Positions 29,066 through 43,362 are shown, counted from the stretch's first letter. The stretch is DNA of 64,000 nt from Eikenella corrodens (GCF_900187105.1 NZ_LT906482.1:620001-684000); one strand, 5' to 3'. The notes: generated by a model not told the origin, from the sequence alone. Program-made: numbers and translations.

Positions 29066-29509
29066 CTAGGCTTTGCCCTGCATATTGTGGTGTTCGATTT
29101 TGAAACCGCCGTTACGGTAGGCAGCAAAGCGGCGGCGGGCGGCAGCAAGCTGGGTTTCGCTGCGGCCCACGATTTCCAGCACACGCTCCGGCGTATTCGG
29201 CGCATGGCTCCACAAGTCTGCCGATAAATTCAGCACCACCAGGCTGCTTTCTGCTGTGGGCAGGGCTTCGCCTTCAGCCAGCAGTATCGGTGGTTCTATC
29301 GGACACGGGTTTTCTTTTGGCAGCCAGATTTCGTGCGGCAGGAAGCTTTCGGCCTCAAACGCCCACAATTGGCGGTCGAGGGTTGCCAGCTGCTCCGTGC
29401 CGCCGCACCAAGCCAGCACGCGGCAGCCGGCTTCGACCGCGCGTTTGGCCAGGCGGCAGGCGAAGGTTTCTAAATCGGCAACGTGGGTGTAGAAGGTAAC
29501 GGTGGGCAT
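29066..29509 (-). CDS. holC: DNA polymerase III chi subunit
   Basis: A 147-residue protein with the HolC pattern: MPTVTFYTHVADLETFACRLAKRA at the N-terminus, VLAWCGGTEQLATLDRQLWAFEAESFLPHE in the middle and NLSADLW later. Chi links the clamp loader to single-stranded DNA-binding protein. The ATG at 29509 fits the family start; an upstream extension would be translated uptake sequence. pepA, its common neighbour in other beta-proteobacteria, is absent. Confidence 0.93.
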   Translation of the reverse strand: MPTVTFYTHVADLETFACRLAKRAVEAGCRVLAWCGGTEQLATLDRQLWAFEAESFLPHEIWLPKENPCPIEPPILLAEGEALPTAESSLVVLNLSADLWSHAPNTPERVLEIVGRSETQLAAARRRFAAYRNGGFKIEHHNMQGKA

Positions 29510-29510
29510 G

Positions 29511-29812
29511 GGGGCTACCTGAAAAATGGCGGGGAGGCTGGGGTCGGCAAATCGTTTGCCTGTGCCCTGCGGCCGGATTGGCTGCAAATGGCTTGGACAG
29601 GGTGTTTGGAGTTTTCAGGTAGCCTGTATCGTTACCCGCCGCGCTTGTTTCCGGTGGGGAATATCGCAGGCAGGCTACCTGAAATTCGGTAAGGCTAAAA
29701 GGCTACCTGAAAACGCAAGCTCCAATGTGGTTAAAACGATGTCTTGGCATAACCAAGGCTGAGTTTTGCGAGGCTAAAACGGCTTTCGGAGGTTTCGTTT
29801 TTCAGGTAGCCT
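29511..29812. repeat. Cluster of five uptake sequences in a non-coding gap
   Basis: Between holC and trxB there is no gene. Five Eikenella-type uptake sequences lie at about 29512 (+), 29612 (-), 29672 (+), 29698 (+) and 29798 (-). Adjacent inverted pairs may form stems. Confidence 0.8.
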
Positions 29813-29820
29813 GAGTGCAT

Positions 29821-30792
<972 letters not shown>

Positions 30793-30865
30793 TTATTGTA
30801 CCCGCTTTCGTACATAAAAACACCGCCGGCAATATGGCAGGCGGTGTATAAGCATTTCATACTTA

Positions 30866-31294
30866 TTAGGGGTTAGCAGCAGCTGGTTTGTTGGGAGCCG
30901 GACGGGTGGCGGCAGGTTTGCTGGCAGATGGTTTAGCTGCGGGAGTAGCTGGTTTAGCAGCCGGAGTAGCCGGTTTGGCGGCAGCTGGTTGCGGTTGTTG
31001 CTGTTGAGTAGCAGGGCGAGCAGCCGGAGTACGGGCAGTCTGGCCATTACCAACGGTAATTTCTGAAGAAATCTTCTGATAAATGCCATTACCGATACCA
31101 CGCACGTTTTTAATGTCTTCAGGAGATTTGAACGGGCCGTTAGCGGTACGATATTCCACAATTGCAGCAGCTTTAGCCGGACCGATACCGTTCAAGGTTT
31201 GTAGCTCTTGTGCAGTGGCAGTATTAATATTAACTTGTGCTAATGCCCAAGAAAAACTCAGCAAGCTAACAATGACGAATAAAAACTTCTTCAT
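30866..31294 (-). CDS. comE: ComEA-type competence DNA-binding protein with long basic tail
   Basis: A 142-residue periplasmic protein. A signal peptide ends about residue 19 (SWALA), followed by a helix-hairpin-helix pair (VNINTATAQELQTLNGIGPAKAAAIVEYR and IKNVRGIGNGIYQKI) that binds double-stranded DNA during transformation. Residues ~85-142 form a low-complexity tail of Pro, Ala, Lys and Gln, which the ~99-residue neisserial ComE lacks, to my knowledge. The gene follows the rRNA operon on the same strand, matching Neisseria, where comE copies flank rRNA operons. AAGGAG precedes the ATG. Confidence 0.92.
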   Translation of the reverse strand: MKKFLFVIVSLLSFSWALAQVNINTATAQELQTLNGIGPAKAAAIVEYRTANGPFKSPEDIKNVRGIGNGIYQKISSEITVGNGQTARTPAARPATQQQQPQPAAAKPATPAAKPATPAAKPSASKPAATRPAPNKPAAANP

Positions 31295-31341
31295 AATTTT
31301 AACTCCTTGAAGTCTAGTGAAAAAAGTATTACCAATCGCAA

Positions 31342-31370
31342 CTATAAGTTAGCACCATCCATAGCGCAAC
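31342..31370 (-). promoter_or_regulatory. Candidate promoter of comE
   Basis: On the minus strand, TTGCGC (31370-31365), a 17-bp spacer and TATAGT (31347-31342) fit a sigma-70 promoter. Transcription would start about 40 nt before the comE ATG, independently of the rRNA operon. Confidence 0.5.
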
Positions 31371-31623
31371 TAGTTTTACCCTTAAATAACAAATAATTGC
31401 ATTTTGCACACTTGCTCATATAAAGTTGCCGAACCATCCATCTAATCTGCCAGCATAACCTTTTAATAATAAATGAAATTAAATAAAAATCTGCATTCTG
31501 TACAGAAGTCCAATGTACCCATACATCCCAACAGTTTTTTATAAAACTAGATATAAAGCTTTGCCAAAGCCCCGGATATCCAACTCTATACACAGATCAA
31601 ATAATTTTCATCCAAGGCTCAAG

Positions 31624-31651
31624 CGGCTACCTTAAACTTTCAGTTAGCCTC
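31624..31651. repeat. Degenerate inverted uptake-sequence pair
   Basis: GGCTACCTTAAA and TTTCAGTTAGCC are mutated arms of an uptake-sequence hairpin between comE and 5S rRNA. Each arm has one change from the consensus. Confidence 0.6.
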
Positions 31652-31700
31652 TTATGGGCAAATACTGTGTAGAACATCTATCTTCTACGCCACAAAGAAT

Positions 31701-31724
31701 GACACCCGCCGTTAGGCGGGTGTC
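31701..31724 (-). terminator. rRNA operon terminator
   Basis: A perfect 10-bp stem GACACCCGCC/GGCGGGTGTC with loop GTTA lies about 10 nt beyond the 5S 3' end. On the minus strand it is followed by a T-rich stretch. Confidence 0.85.
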
Positions 31725-31734
31725 ATAAATAGGT

Positions 31735-31849
31735 GTTTGGCAGTGTCCTACTTTCGCACGGGTAATCCGTACTATCATCGGCGCTGGTTCGTTTCACGGT
31801 CCTGTTCGGGATGGGAAGGCGTGGGACCAAACCGCTATGGCCGCCAAAC
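31735..31849 (-). rRNA. rrf: 5S ribosomal RNA
   Basis: The minus strand reads TTTGGCGGCCATAGCGGTTT... and ends ...GTAGGACACTGCCAAACA, with complementary 5' and 3' ends as in 5S rRNA. About 115 nt; the ends are approximate. It is the last gene of the operon. Confidence 0.93.
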
Positions 31850-32023
31850 TTAAACTGTACAAATCGTCAAGCCACCGGTAATGTCACTCCGGTTAATCAA
31901 ATCAAACTGTTCTGTCCGGCTACTAACCAAACAATCGGGTAATGTGTATCGATTCCAGTAAGCTTTATTCTATTGAGTACTCTTCCCGGTGTCTCTACAC
32001 CGCAAAGCACTTCAAATGATAGA

Positions 32024-34903
<2,880 letters not shown>

Positions 34904-35233
34904 TCTATCATTTGAAGTGCCTTTTTGACTTCGCCTGCGCTGCGTTGACTACAGCTGGGGCTTAAGGCCTCTACTTTGATAAAGCTTACTGCTTGTTGTG
35001 TCCGAATCCTGCCTTTTGTGTTTCAGGATTCGGTCGATACAATCATCACCCAAATTTCTGTATGACTTATCTCAAAGATAAGCCCTACTTCGTTTGTTTG
35101 TTGATTTCGGCTTGCCAATTTGTTAAAGATCGATGCGTTTTGACTTCGCAAATAAAAATAAACTACCGCGCAAACTGCAAGATGCAGCAGCTTACTCGTA
35201 TATTTAGCATACTTTTATTTGGAAAGTATTGTG

Positions 35234-35309
35234 TGGTGGAGGCAAACGGGATCGAACCGATGACCCCCTGCTTGCAAAGCAGGTGCTCTACCAACTGAGC
35301 TATGCCCCC
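35234..35309 (-). tRNA. tRNA-Ala (anticodon TGC)
   Basis: A 76-nt cloverleaf read GGGGGCATAGCTCAG... with anticodon loop CTTTGCAAG, T-loop GGTTCGATCC and encoded CCA end. It lies in the 16S-23S spacer. Confidence 0.97.
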
Positions 35310-35344
35310 AGTACCTGGGCGGATCTGCTCCGCTCTACGACTAC

Positions 35345-35421
<77 letters not shown>

Positions 35422-35486
35422 AACATTCTCTTCGCATCTGTATCTGATTACCGATAGGTGTGGATGCTCTACCCCTACTTTTTCTC

Positions 35487-37031
<1,545 letters not shown>

Positions 37032-37148
37032 AATCTCTAACTTAATAACTTCTGGTCTGCTTCAAAGAAATCGACAGAACAATGTTAAACATCGTCTTGT
37101 CTTCTTCTCAACAGTGCAGGTGTAAAACACCCACACTTATCGGTAATC

Positions 37149-37170
37149 TGATTGTTAAAGAGCTGCTGAA
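37149..37170 (-). promoter_or_regulatory. boxA antitermination site in the rRNA leader
   Basis: The minus strand reads AGCTCTTTAACAATC, matching the boxA core (TGCTCTTTAACA) that recruits NusB/S10 for rRNA antitermination. It lies about 125 nt upstream of mature 16S. Confidence 0.75.
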
Positions 37171-37219
37171 CCAAACCGGCGACAAACAAATTGCGCCATG
37201 CGGGACAGCGAAGATGCGA

Positions 37220-37248
37220 ACTATACGCCTCAAAAAAAACTTTGTCAA
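37220..37248 (-). promoter_or_regulatory. rRNA operon promoter
   Basis: TTGACA (37248-37243), a 17-bp spacer with a run of eight T, and TATAGT (37225-37220) on the minus strand form a near-consensus promoter. AT-rich sequence upstream could act as an UP element. GC-rich bases follow the -10, consistent with a stringently controlled discriminator. Confidence 0.8.
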
Positions 37249-37314
37249 ACATCTTTTGACCCATTCTTTACCAACAACAACACAGTCATCAGACTACAAA
37301 AGGAAAATAACCTT

Positions 37315-37344
37315 TTGACAAGATAACCACAGATGCAATAGAAT
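37315..37344 (+). promoter_or_regulatory. rplU-rpmA promoter
   Basis: TTGACA at 37315-37320, an 18-bp spacer and TAGAAT at 37339-37344 give a good sigma-70 promoter about 75 nt before the rplU ATG. It is head-to-head with the rRNA promoter, with 66 bp between the -35 boxes. Confidence 0.7.
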
Positions 37345-37421
37345 GCGCAGTTCTTGTGTTCTAGACATTATCGAACACCAGATAAATTAACCCTTTGATA
37401 TAACCCCACATGGAGTTGAGT

Positions 37422-37730
37422 ATGTACGCGGTCATAAAAACCGGCGGCAAACAATACAAAGTTGCTGTTGGCGAAAAATTGAAAGTAGAACAGATACCTG
37501 CCGAACTCGACAGCCAAATCGAACTGACTGAAGTTTTGATGATTGCTGACGGCGAGTCTGTAAAAGTAGGCGCACCTTTTATTGAAGGCGCAAAAGTAAC
37601 AGCCAAGGTAGTGGCTCATGGCCGCGGCGAAAAAATCCGCATTTTCAAAATGCGCCGCCGTAAACACTATCAGAAACGCCAAAGCCACCGCCAGAATTTC
37701 ACCCAAATTGAAATCGTGGCCATCGCCTAA
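37422..37730 (+). CDS. rplU: 50S ribosomal protein L21
   Basis: A 102-residue protein starting [14 protein letters not shown], the typical L21 opening, and ending with [17 protein letters not shown]. It binds 23S rRNA in the large subunit. The ATG at 37422 is chosen because GGAGTTGAG lies directly upstream and the family starts with MYAVI. It is followed by rpmA 29 bp later, the conserved order. Confidence 0.98.
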   Translation: MYAVIKTGGKQYKVAVGEKLKVEQIPAELDSQIELTEVLMIADGESVKVGAPFIEGAKVTAKVVAHGRGEKIRIFKMRRRKHYQKRQSHRQNFTQIEIVAIA

Positions 37731-37759
37731 GTTTTTAACCTAATTCAGGAGTATCAAAC

Positions 37760-38032
37760 ATGGCAAGTAAAAAAGCAGGCGGCAGCACCCGCAACGGCCG
37801 CGATTCAGAAGCCAAACGCCTGGGCGTAAAAGCCTACGGTAACGAGCTGATTCCTGCCGGTTCCATCATCGTTCGCCAGCGTGGCACCAAGTTTCATGCA
37901 GGCAACAACGTAGGTATGGGTAAAGACCATACTCTGTTTGCCAAAGTGGACGGCTACGTAGAATTTACCGTAAAAGGCGCACACAACCGTAAAACCGTTA
38001 ACGTGCGCCCCTACACTGGCGCCGACGAATAA
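37760..38032 (+). CDS. rpmA: 50S ribosomal protein L27
   Basis: A 90-residue basic protein starting [24 protein letters not shown], diagnostic of L27, whose N-terminus reaches the peptidyl-transferase centre. It is co-transcribed with rplU. obgE, a frequent third gene, is not present; a terminator follows 20 bp downstream. Confidence 0.98.
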   Translation: MASKKAGGSTRNGRDSEAKRLGVKAYGNELIPAGSIIVRQRGTKFHAGNNVGMGKDHTLFAKVDGYVEFTVKGAHNRKTVNVRPYTGADE

Positions 38033-38052
38033 TTAACGGCTAGCTAAATCTC

Positions 38053-38082
38053 AGGATGCTACTTCAGGTAGCATCCTTTTAT
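38053..38082 (+). terminator. rplU-rpmA terminator
   Basis: A 10-bp stem AGGATGCTAC/GTAGCATCCT with a short loop, followed by TTTATTTT. The 3' arm contains part of an uptake sequence (TTCAGGTAGC), apparently altered to fit the stem. Confidence 0.85.
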
Positions 38083-38206
38083 TTTGCTCAATAAATTATC
38101 CTGACTAACACCCTCATTTAGCACACAAGCATTATCCGCCATCAAAAATCTGCTTAACTACCAACTGCTATAATCCTACCATCTTTAATTTTCAGGTAGC
38201 CTCACC

Positions 38207-39205
38207 ATGTCCATCACCCCTATTCTAGCCATCACCTCCGGCGAGCCTGCCGGCATAGGCCCCGATATCTGTCTTACTTTAGCTCAGCAGGCTTTGCCCT
38301 GCCGCTGCGTTGTATTAGCCGACAAACAACTCCTCGCCGAACGTGCCCGTCAACTCGGCTACGACACCCCCCTTGCCGATTATCACCCCAACCATCCGCC
38401 TGCCCCTGGCGCACTGGAAGTTTTACACATTCCCCTCACCGCACCCTGCCACACCGGCCAACTCAACTCCTCCAACGCCCGCTACGTACTCTCCCTGCTC
38501 GATCGTGCCTATAGAGGCATTCACCAAGGTGAATTTGCCGGCATGGTAACCGCCCCGTTGCACAAAGGCATCATCAACGATGCCGGCATCCCCTTCAGCG
38601 GCCACACCGAATACCTCGCCGCCATCAGCCACACCGAACAAGTCGTCATGATGCTGGCCGGCAACGGCCTGCGCGTTGCCCTCGCCACCACCCACCTCCC
38701 CCTCAAAGACATCCCCGCCGCCATCACCCGCCCGCTATTGCACTCCGTGTTGCACATTTTGCACACCGACCTGCAAACCAAATTCGGCATTACTAAGCCC
38801 ACCATCCTCGTGGCCGGGTTAAACCCCCATGCCGGCGAACAAGGTCATCTTGGCTGGGAAGAGATTCAAATCATTGAACCCGAATTACAATCCCTGCGCG
38901 AGCAAGGCCTCGACGTACGTGGTCCCTATCCCGCCGACACCCTGTTTCAGCCATTCCTGCTCAAAGATGCCGACGCCGTGCTCGCCATGTATCACGACCA
39001 AGGCCTACCCGTACTCAAATATGCCTCCTTCGGCCAAGGCGTGAATATCACCCTTGGCCTGCCCTTCATCCGCACCTCAGTCGATCACGGCACTGCTCTC
39101 GACCTAGCCGGCACCGGCCGCGCCGACCACTGCAGCCTGCTCACCGCCATTCAAACCGCCCTCGATATGGCCGAACACTGGCAACACCACCGCGCGCCAT
39201 CATAG
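38207..39205 (+). CDS. pdxA: 4-hydroxythreonine-4-phosphate dehydrogenase
   Basis: A 332-residue enzyme of pyridoxal phosphate synthesis. Signatures are [12 protein letters not shown] at the start, [35 protein letters not shown] and [11 protein letters not shown], whose His residues coordinate the metal. It oxidises 4-phosphohydroxy-L-threonine with NAD. An uptake sequence lies just before the ATG (about 38190), and a variant inverted pair follows the gene. Confidence 0.97.
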   Translation: MSITPILAITSGEPAGIGPDICLTLAQQALPCRCVVLADKQLLAERARQLGYDTPLADYHPNHPPAPGALEVLHIPLTAPCHTGQLNSSNARYVLSLLDRAYRGIHQGEFAGMVTAPLHKGIINDAGIPFSGHTEYLAAISHTEQVVMMLAGNGLRVALATTHLPLKDIPAAITRPLLHSVLHILHTDLQTKFGITKPTILVAGLNPHAGEQGHLGWEEIQIIEPELQSLREQGLDVRGPYPADTLFQPFLLKDADAVLAMYHDQGLPVLKYASFGQGVNITLGLPFIRTSVDHGTALDLAGTGRADHCSLLTAIQTALDMAEHWQHHRAPS

Positions 39206-39223
39206 CCGCATACTATCAGGCAC

Positions 39224-39283
39224 AAAGGCTACCTGAGAATCCACCACTCATTCAGCAGTCTTAAAACTTTCAGGTAGCCTTCC
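39224..39283 (+). terminator. Variant uptake-sequence pair after pdxA
   Basis: AAAGGCTACCTGAGA and TTTCAGGTAGCCTTCCTTTT are inverted with a ~29-nt loop and a T-rich tail. A further single uptake sequence follows at about 39327. Confidence 0.6.
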
Positions 39284-39456
39284 TTTTAATCTATCTACAT
39301 GATATAAAAACACTTCCTCACACACAAAGGCTACCTGAAAGAATCTACAACACTTCCAGCCAGCACTCAGCCTCACCATTGGCAAAATCATTGAACCCAG
39401 TGCGCTTTTTCCCTATAATCGACACCCTTGTATGTAAACCTAACCCCCTGCTGCCT

Positions 39457-40257
39457 ATGGCCACACCCTTCATCGAAATGCAAAACGTCGCCTTTGCCTA
39501 TGGCGAACGCCCCATCCTGAACAACGTTAGTTTTCAGGTAGCCCAAGGCACGTTTGCCGCCGTGATGGGTGGTTCCGGCAGTGGTAAGACTACCCTGCTG
39601 CGCCTGATTACTGGCCAAATTGCACCCACTTCCGGCCGCGTGCTGATTAACGGCCGTGACCTTGCCGCATTTAACGCAAAAGAGTTGTACCAACATCGGC
39701 GCAATATGGGCGTACTGTTCCAATTCGGCGCACTGTTTACCGATTTATCCGTATATGAAAACGTGGCTTTCCCGCTGCGCGAGCAAACCGACTTGCCCAA
39801 AGAAATCATCCGCGATTTAGTGCGCCTGAAACTCAGTGCCGTCGGCCTACACGGCACGGAAAACCTGATGCCGGACGAGCTATCCGGCGGCATGTCCCGC
39901 CGCGTTGCCTTGGCGCGTACCATCGCCCTTGACCCCGCGCTGATGCTGTATGACGAGCCATTCACCGGCCTCGACCCGATTTCGCTGGGCGTAATTGCCG
40001 ACTTAATCAGCAAAATCAACCGTGCCCTGCGCTCCACCAGCATGATGGTTACACACGATGTGCCACGCTCGCTGCAAATTGCCGACCAAGTGATTTTCCT
40101 TGCCCACGGCGAAATCCTATTTTCAGGCAGCCCTGAAGAAATGCGCAGCCTCGATTCGCCGTGGATTACCCAGTTTATCAACGGCCTGCCCAACGGCCCG
40201 GTCGCCTTCCGCTATCCGGCCGAACGCGGCATACAACAAGTTTTGCTCAATAGCTAA
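39457..40257 (+). CDS. mlaF: Phospholipid ABC transporter ATP-binding protein MlaF
   Basis: A 266-residue ABC ATPase. Walker A is at 38-46 (GGSGSGKTT), the signature LSGGMSRRVALAR follows, and Walker B is ALMLYDEPFTGLD. LPxE-type substitution in this family is not obvious. It powers the MlaFEDB complex that moves phospholipids between inner membrane and periplasmic MlaC, keeping outer-membrane lipid asymmetry. The ATG at 39457 matches the family start. An in-frame uptake sequence near 39532 encodes FQVA. First gene of mlaFEDCBA. Confidence 0.95.
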   Translation: MATPFIEMQNVAFAYGERPILNNVSFQVAQGTFAAVMGGSGSGKTTLLRLITGQIAPTSGRVLINGRDLAAFNAKELYQHRRNMGVLFQFGALFTDLSVYENVAFPLREQTDLPKEIIRDLVRLKLSAVGLHGTENLMPDELSGGMSRRVALARTIALDPALMLYDEPFTGLDPISLGVIADLISKINRALRSTSMMVTHDVPRSLQIADQVIFLAHGEILFSGSPEEMRSLDSPWITQFINGLPNGPVAFRYPAERGIQQVLLNS

Positions 40258-40260
40258 ATT

Positions 40261-41037
40261 ATGAATTTTTTCCGAACCCTAGGCGCGAAAACGCTGGATT
40301 TTCTGCAGGAGCTAGGCAAAACCACCCTATTCCTGTTTGCCGTGCTGGCTCGCTCCGGCACGCTGCTGCCACGCCTGCAGCTGGGTATCCGCCAAATATA
40401 TTTCACCGGTGTGCTATCCATTGTCATCATTGCCGTGTCCGGGCTGTTTGTGGGCATGGTATTGGGTTTGCAGGGCTACACGCAGCTGGCCAAATTCAAA
40501 TCGGCCGATATTTTGGGCTATATGGTGGCCGCATCGCTGTTGCGCGAATTGGGGCCGGTGTTGGCCGGCATCTTGTTTGCTAGCAGTGCGGGCGGCGCGA
40601 TGACCAGCGAAATCGGCCTGATGAAAACCACCGAGCAGCTGGAGGCGATGAAGGTAATGGCGGTCGATCCCGTTGCCCGCGTGGTGGTGCCGCGTTTTTG
40701 GGCAGGCGTGATTTCCATGCCGCTGTTAGCTTCTATCTGCAATGTGGCCGGCATTTACGGCGCCTATCTTATCGGCGTGCGCTATCTGGGCTTGGACGGC
40801 GGCATTTTCTGGTCGCAGATGCAGGCGAATATCGATGTAGGCTACGATGTGGTGAACGGGCTGATTAAATCGGTGGTGTTCGGCGTGGCTATTTCTCTGA
40901 TTGCCGTGTATCAAGGCTTCCACTGCCGCAGCACGCCGGAAGGCATCCTGCGGGCCAGCACCCGCACCGTGGTGAGCAGCGCGCTCACGGTTTTGGCCTT
41001 GGATTTTGTTTTAACTGCCATCATGTTTATCGGATAA
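40261..41037 (+). CDS. mlaE: Phospholipid ABC transporter permease MlaE
   Basis: A 258-residue integral membrane protein of the MlaE permease family. Helices contain the conserved stretch LRELGPVLAGILFASSAGGAMTSEIG and the motif around EQLEAMKVMAVDP. It forms the membrane channel dimer of the Mla complex. It starts 3 bp after mlaF stops, so the two are coupled. Confidence 0.96.
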   Translation: MNFFRTLGAKTLDFLQELGKTTLFLFAVLARSGTLLPRLQLGIRQIYFTGVLSIVIIAVSGLFVGMVLGLQGYTQLAKFKSADILGYMVAASLLRELGPVLAGILFASSAGGAMTSEIGLMKTTEQLEAMKVMAVDPVARVVVPRFWAGVISMPLLASICNVAGIYGAYLIGVRYLGLDGGIFWSQMQANIDVGYDVVNGLIKSVVFGVAISLIAVYQGFHCRSTPEGILRASTRTVVSSALTVLALDFVLTAIMFIG

Positions 41038-41044
41038 CCGGATT

Positions 41045-41515
41045 ATGAAAAGAAGTACTTTAGAACTTTGGGTTGGCGTTTTTGTGGCCTTGGGCATTGC
41101 CGCTGTGGTATTTTTATCACTACGCGTAGCCGGCGGGCAAACGGTTTCCCGGCAATCGTCCTACACCGTTTCCGCCAGCTTTACCGACATCGGCGGCTTG
41201 AAAGTAAAAGCCCCGGTAAAAGCTTCCGGCGTGGTGGTGGGTAGGGTATCCTCCATCCAGCTCGACCCGAAAACCTACCGAGCCAATGTGAGCCTAAATA
41301 TCGACAGCCAATACCGTTTCAGCACCGACGTTTCCGCCGAAATTCTCACTTCCGGCCTGTTGGGCGAGCAATATATCGGCCTGCAGCAGGGCGCGGAGGA
41401 AACCGAGCTGAAAAACGGCGACACCATTGAAATCACTAGTTCCGCTTTGGTGCTGGAGCAGTTAATCGGCAAATTTATGACCAACACCGTAGAAAAAAAC
41501 GGCTCAACACAATAA
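41045..41515 (+). CDS. mlaD: Phospholipid-binding MCE protein MlaD
   Basis: A 156-residue protein with a single N-terminal membrane anchor (residues ~8-26) and one MCE domain (SFTDIGGLKVKAPVKASGVVVGRV). It is expected to form the periplasmic hexameric ring above MlaE. It is slightly shorter than E. coli MlaD at the C-terminus. It sits seven bases after mlaE. Confidence 0.95.
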   Translation: MKRSTLELWVGVFVALGIAAVVFLSLRVAGGQTVSRQSSYTVSASFTDIGGLKVKAPVKASGVVVGRVSSIQLDPKTYRANVSLNIDSQYRFSTDVSAEILTSGLLGEQYIGLQQGAEETELKNGDTIEITSSALVLEQLIGKFMTNTVEKNGSTQ

Positions 41516-41560
41516 ACACACTACAATATTTTCATTTTTCACTGAGAAAGGAAAACATCA

Positions 41561-42151
41561 ATGAAAAAATCCGCACTCACAGCCGCCCTGAGCATCGGCA
41601 TCATGAGCATCGGTCTGGCCTTCGCTACGCCGCAGCAGGCCGTGGCGCAACTCAAGCAGAACAGCACCCAAGTGCTGAATATCTTGCAAAACGCCAAAAA
41701 CAACAACGATGTGCAAGTTCGCCGTCAGGCCGAAAACTATGCCATTCCCTATTTCGACTTTACCCGTATGACCGAGTTGGCTGTGGGCGCCAACTGGCGC
41801 AACGCCACCCCGGCGCAGAAAACCGCGCTGACCGAGCAATTTAAAACCCTGCTCATCCGCACCTACTCCGGCACCATGCTGCAATACCGCAACGCCAACG
41901 TGGTTATCCGCGAAAACGCCGTTCAGCGCGGCAACAGCATTATCGTTACCGCCGACATCACCCCCTCCGGCGGCAAACCGGTAACCATGGATTACACCAT
42001 GTACCAAAGCGGCGGCAAATACCGCGTTTATAACGTGGCCGTAGAAGGCGCCAGCCTGGTAACCGTATACCGCAGCCAATTCAACAACACCATCGCGCAA
42101 AAAGGCATCGACGGCCTGATTCAAGAGCTGCGCAGCAAAAACGGCAGCTGA
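41561..42151 (+). CDS. mlaC: Periplasmic phospholipid-binding protein MlaC
   Basis: A 196-residue protein with a signal peptide (cleavage after about residue 29, QQAVAQ) and the Ttg2D/MlaC fold (YFDFTRMTELAVG, LIRTYSGTMLQY). It shuttles phospholipid between MlaA at the outer membrane and MlaD. AGAAAGGAAAACATCA provides a strong ribosome-binding site. Confidence 0.94.
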   Translation: MKKSALTAALSIGIMSIGLAFATPQQAVAQLKQNSTQVLNILQNAKNNNDVQVRRQAENYAIPYFDFTRMTELAVGANWRNATPAQKTALTEQFKTLLIRTYSGTMLQYRNANVVIRENAVQRGNSIIVTADITPSGGKPVTMDYTMYQSGGKYRVYNVAVEGASLVTVYRSQFNNTIAQKGIDGLIQELRSKNGS

Positions 42152-42155
42152 ATCC

Positions 42156-42446
42156 ATGCACAGCGAATGCCGCGATGAAACCGTGTACCTCAGTGGGGAA
42201 GTAACCGTTGCCACGGTAACCGCCCCGCTGTTTCACGCCTATTGCAAACAGCTGGGCTACCTGAAAAACAGTCCTGTCCCCGCAATCGATTTCTCCGGCG
42301 TCAGCCAAGCCGATTCCGTCTGCATTTCCCTCATGGCCACCGCCAAACGCAGCCGCCCCGAAGCCGCTTGGGTATTCCGCGGCCTGCCCGCCGGCGTGGC
42401 CGCTTTGGCCGAACTGTATGAAGTAGGCGGCTGGATAACATCATGA
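42156..42446 (+). CDS. mlaB: STAS-domain protein MlaB
   Basis: A 96-residue cytosolic STAS protein that regulates MlaF. The core AIDFSGVSQADSVCISLM contains the conserved serine-aspartate turn. An uptake sequence at about 42253-42265 is in frame and encodes GYLKN. It overlaps mlaA by 4 bp (ATGA), giving translational coupling. It starts five bases after mlaC. Confidence 0.9.
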   Translation: MHSECRDETVYLSGEVTVATVTAPLFHAYCKQLGYLKNSPVPAIDFSGVSQADSVCISLMATAKRSRPEAAWVFRGLPAGVAALAELYEVGGWITS

Positions 42447-43345
42447 AAAAACTGCTCACCCTTACCCTGCTCACCATCGGCCTGTCCGGCAATGCCTTGG
42501 CCGAAGGCGTCGCCTACGACCCCTATGAAGGCTACAACCGCTTCATGTTCGGCGTAAACGACCGCATCGACCGCCACTTCCTTTCCCCCGTGGCACGCGG
42601 CTACCGCACCGTTACCCCTCGCCCCGTGCGCAGCGGCATCGGCAATTTTTTCAACAACCTGCGCGACATCGTAAGCGTGGGCAGCAACTTATTGCGGCTC
42701 AATATTTCCAAAGCCAGCACCGACCTCGTGCGCGTCGGCATCAATACCACCTTTGGCTTCGGCGGCCTCATCGACATCGCCAGCGAAGCCCAAATGCCCA
42801 ACAACAAAAACACCCTCGGCGACACCTTCGCCAGCTGGGGCTGGAAAAACAGCAACTACTTCGTCTATCCCCTGCTCGGCCCCAGCACCGTGCGCGATGC
42901 ACTGGGCAACACCATCACCAGCGTTTACTCCCCTGAAAAACTTGCCTTCGGCAACGGCGCCGGTTATTGGGCCGCCACCGGCGTGAAAACCCTGGATACC
43001 CGCGCCAACCTGCTCGACCTCACCGACGGCGTGAACCAAGTTGCGCTCGACCGCTACACCTTCATCCGCGATGCCTACATGGCCGCCCGTGCCAAACAAA
43101 CCGGCACCACCCTGCCCGGCAGTGAAGACGACTACGTGCCCAGTTTTGAAGAAGATAGCGGCAACACCGGCAGCGAAGCCGTAGCCGCCACCGAACAACC
43201 CCCCGCTGAACCAGCCATCACCGCGCAACCGTCTACCGAGCCCGCAGCAAACTTGGTCACCCCAGCTTCCAATACTCCAGCAGACAACACAAACAGTGGC
43301 CGCCCGGCTCCCAATACCATCCACGAAGAAATCATTAGCCGCTAA
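42443..43345 (+). CDS. mlaA: MlaA (VacJ) outer-membrane phospholipid removal protein
   Basis: A 300-residue protein with the MlaA domain at about 22-225: YDPYEGYNRFMFGVND, FFNNLRDIV, TTFGFGGLIDIAS, GWKNSNYFVYPLLGPSTVRD. It extracts misplaced phospholipids from the outer leaflet. The signal peptide ends at ALA-E with no lipobox cysteine, unlike lipidated E. coli MlaA. Residues ~225-300 form a disordered Pro/Ala/Thr/Glu-rich tail absent from E. coli. It is the last gene of the mla operon. Confidence 0.93.
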   Translation: MKKLLTLTLLTIGLSGNALAEGVAYDPYEGYNRFMFGVNDRIDRHFLSPVARGYRTVTPRPVRSGIGNFFNNLRDIVSVGSNLLRLNISKASTDLVRVGINTTFGFGGLIDIASEAQMPNNKNTLGDTFASWGWKNSNYFVYPLLGPSTVRDALGNTITSVYSPEKLAFGNGAGYWAATGVKTLDTRANLLDLTDGVNQVALDRYTFIRDAYMAARAKQTGTTLPGSEDDYVPSFEEDSGNTGSEAVAATEQPPAEPAITAQPSTEPAANLVTPASNTPADNTNSGRPAPNTIHEEIISR

Positions 43346-43362
43346 AATTGCCACCCTTCAGA

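Noticed and set aside
31342-31593. An 83-codon minus-strand frame between comE and 5S
   Set aside because: No family similarity and no convincing start context; it overlaps the likely comE promoter.
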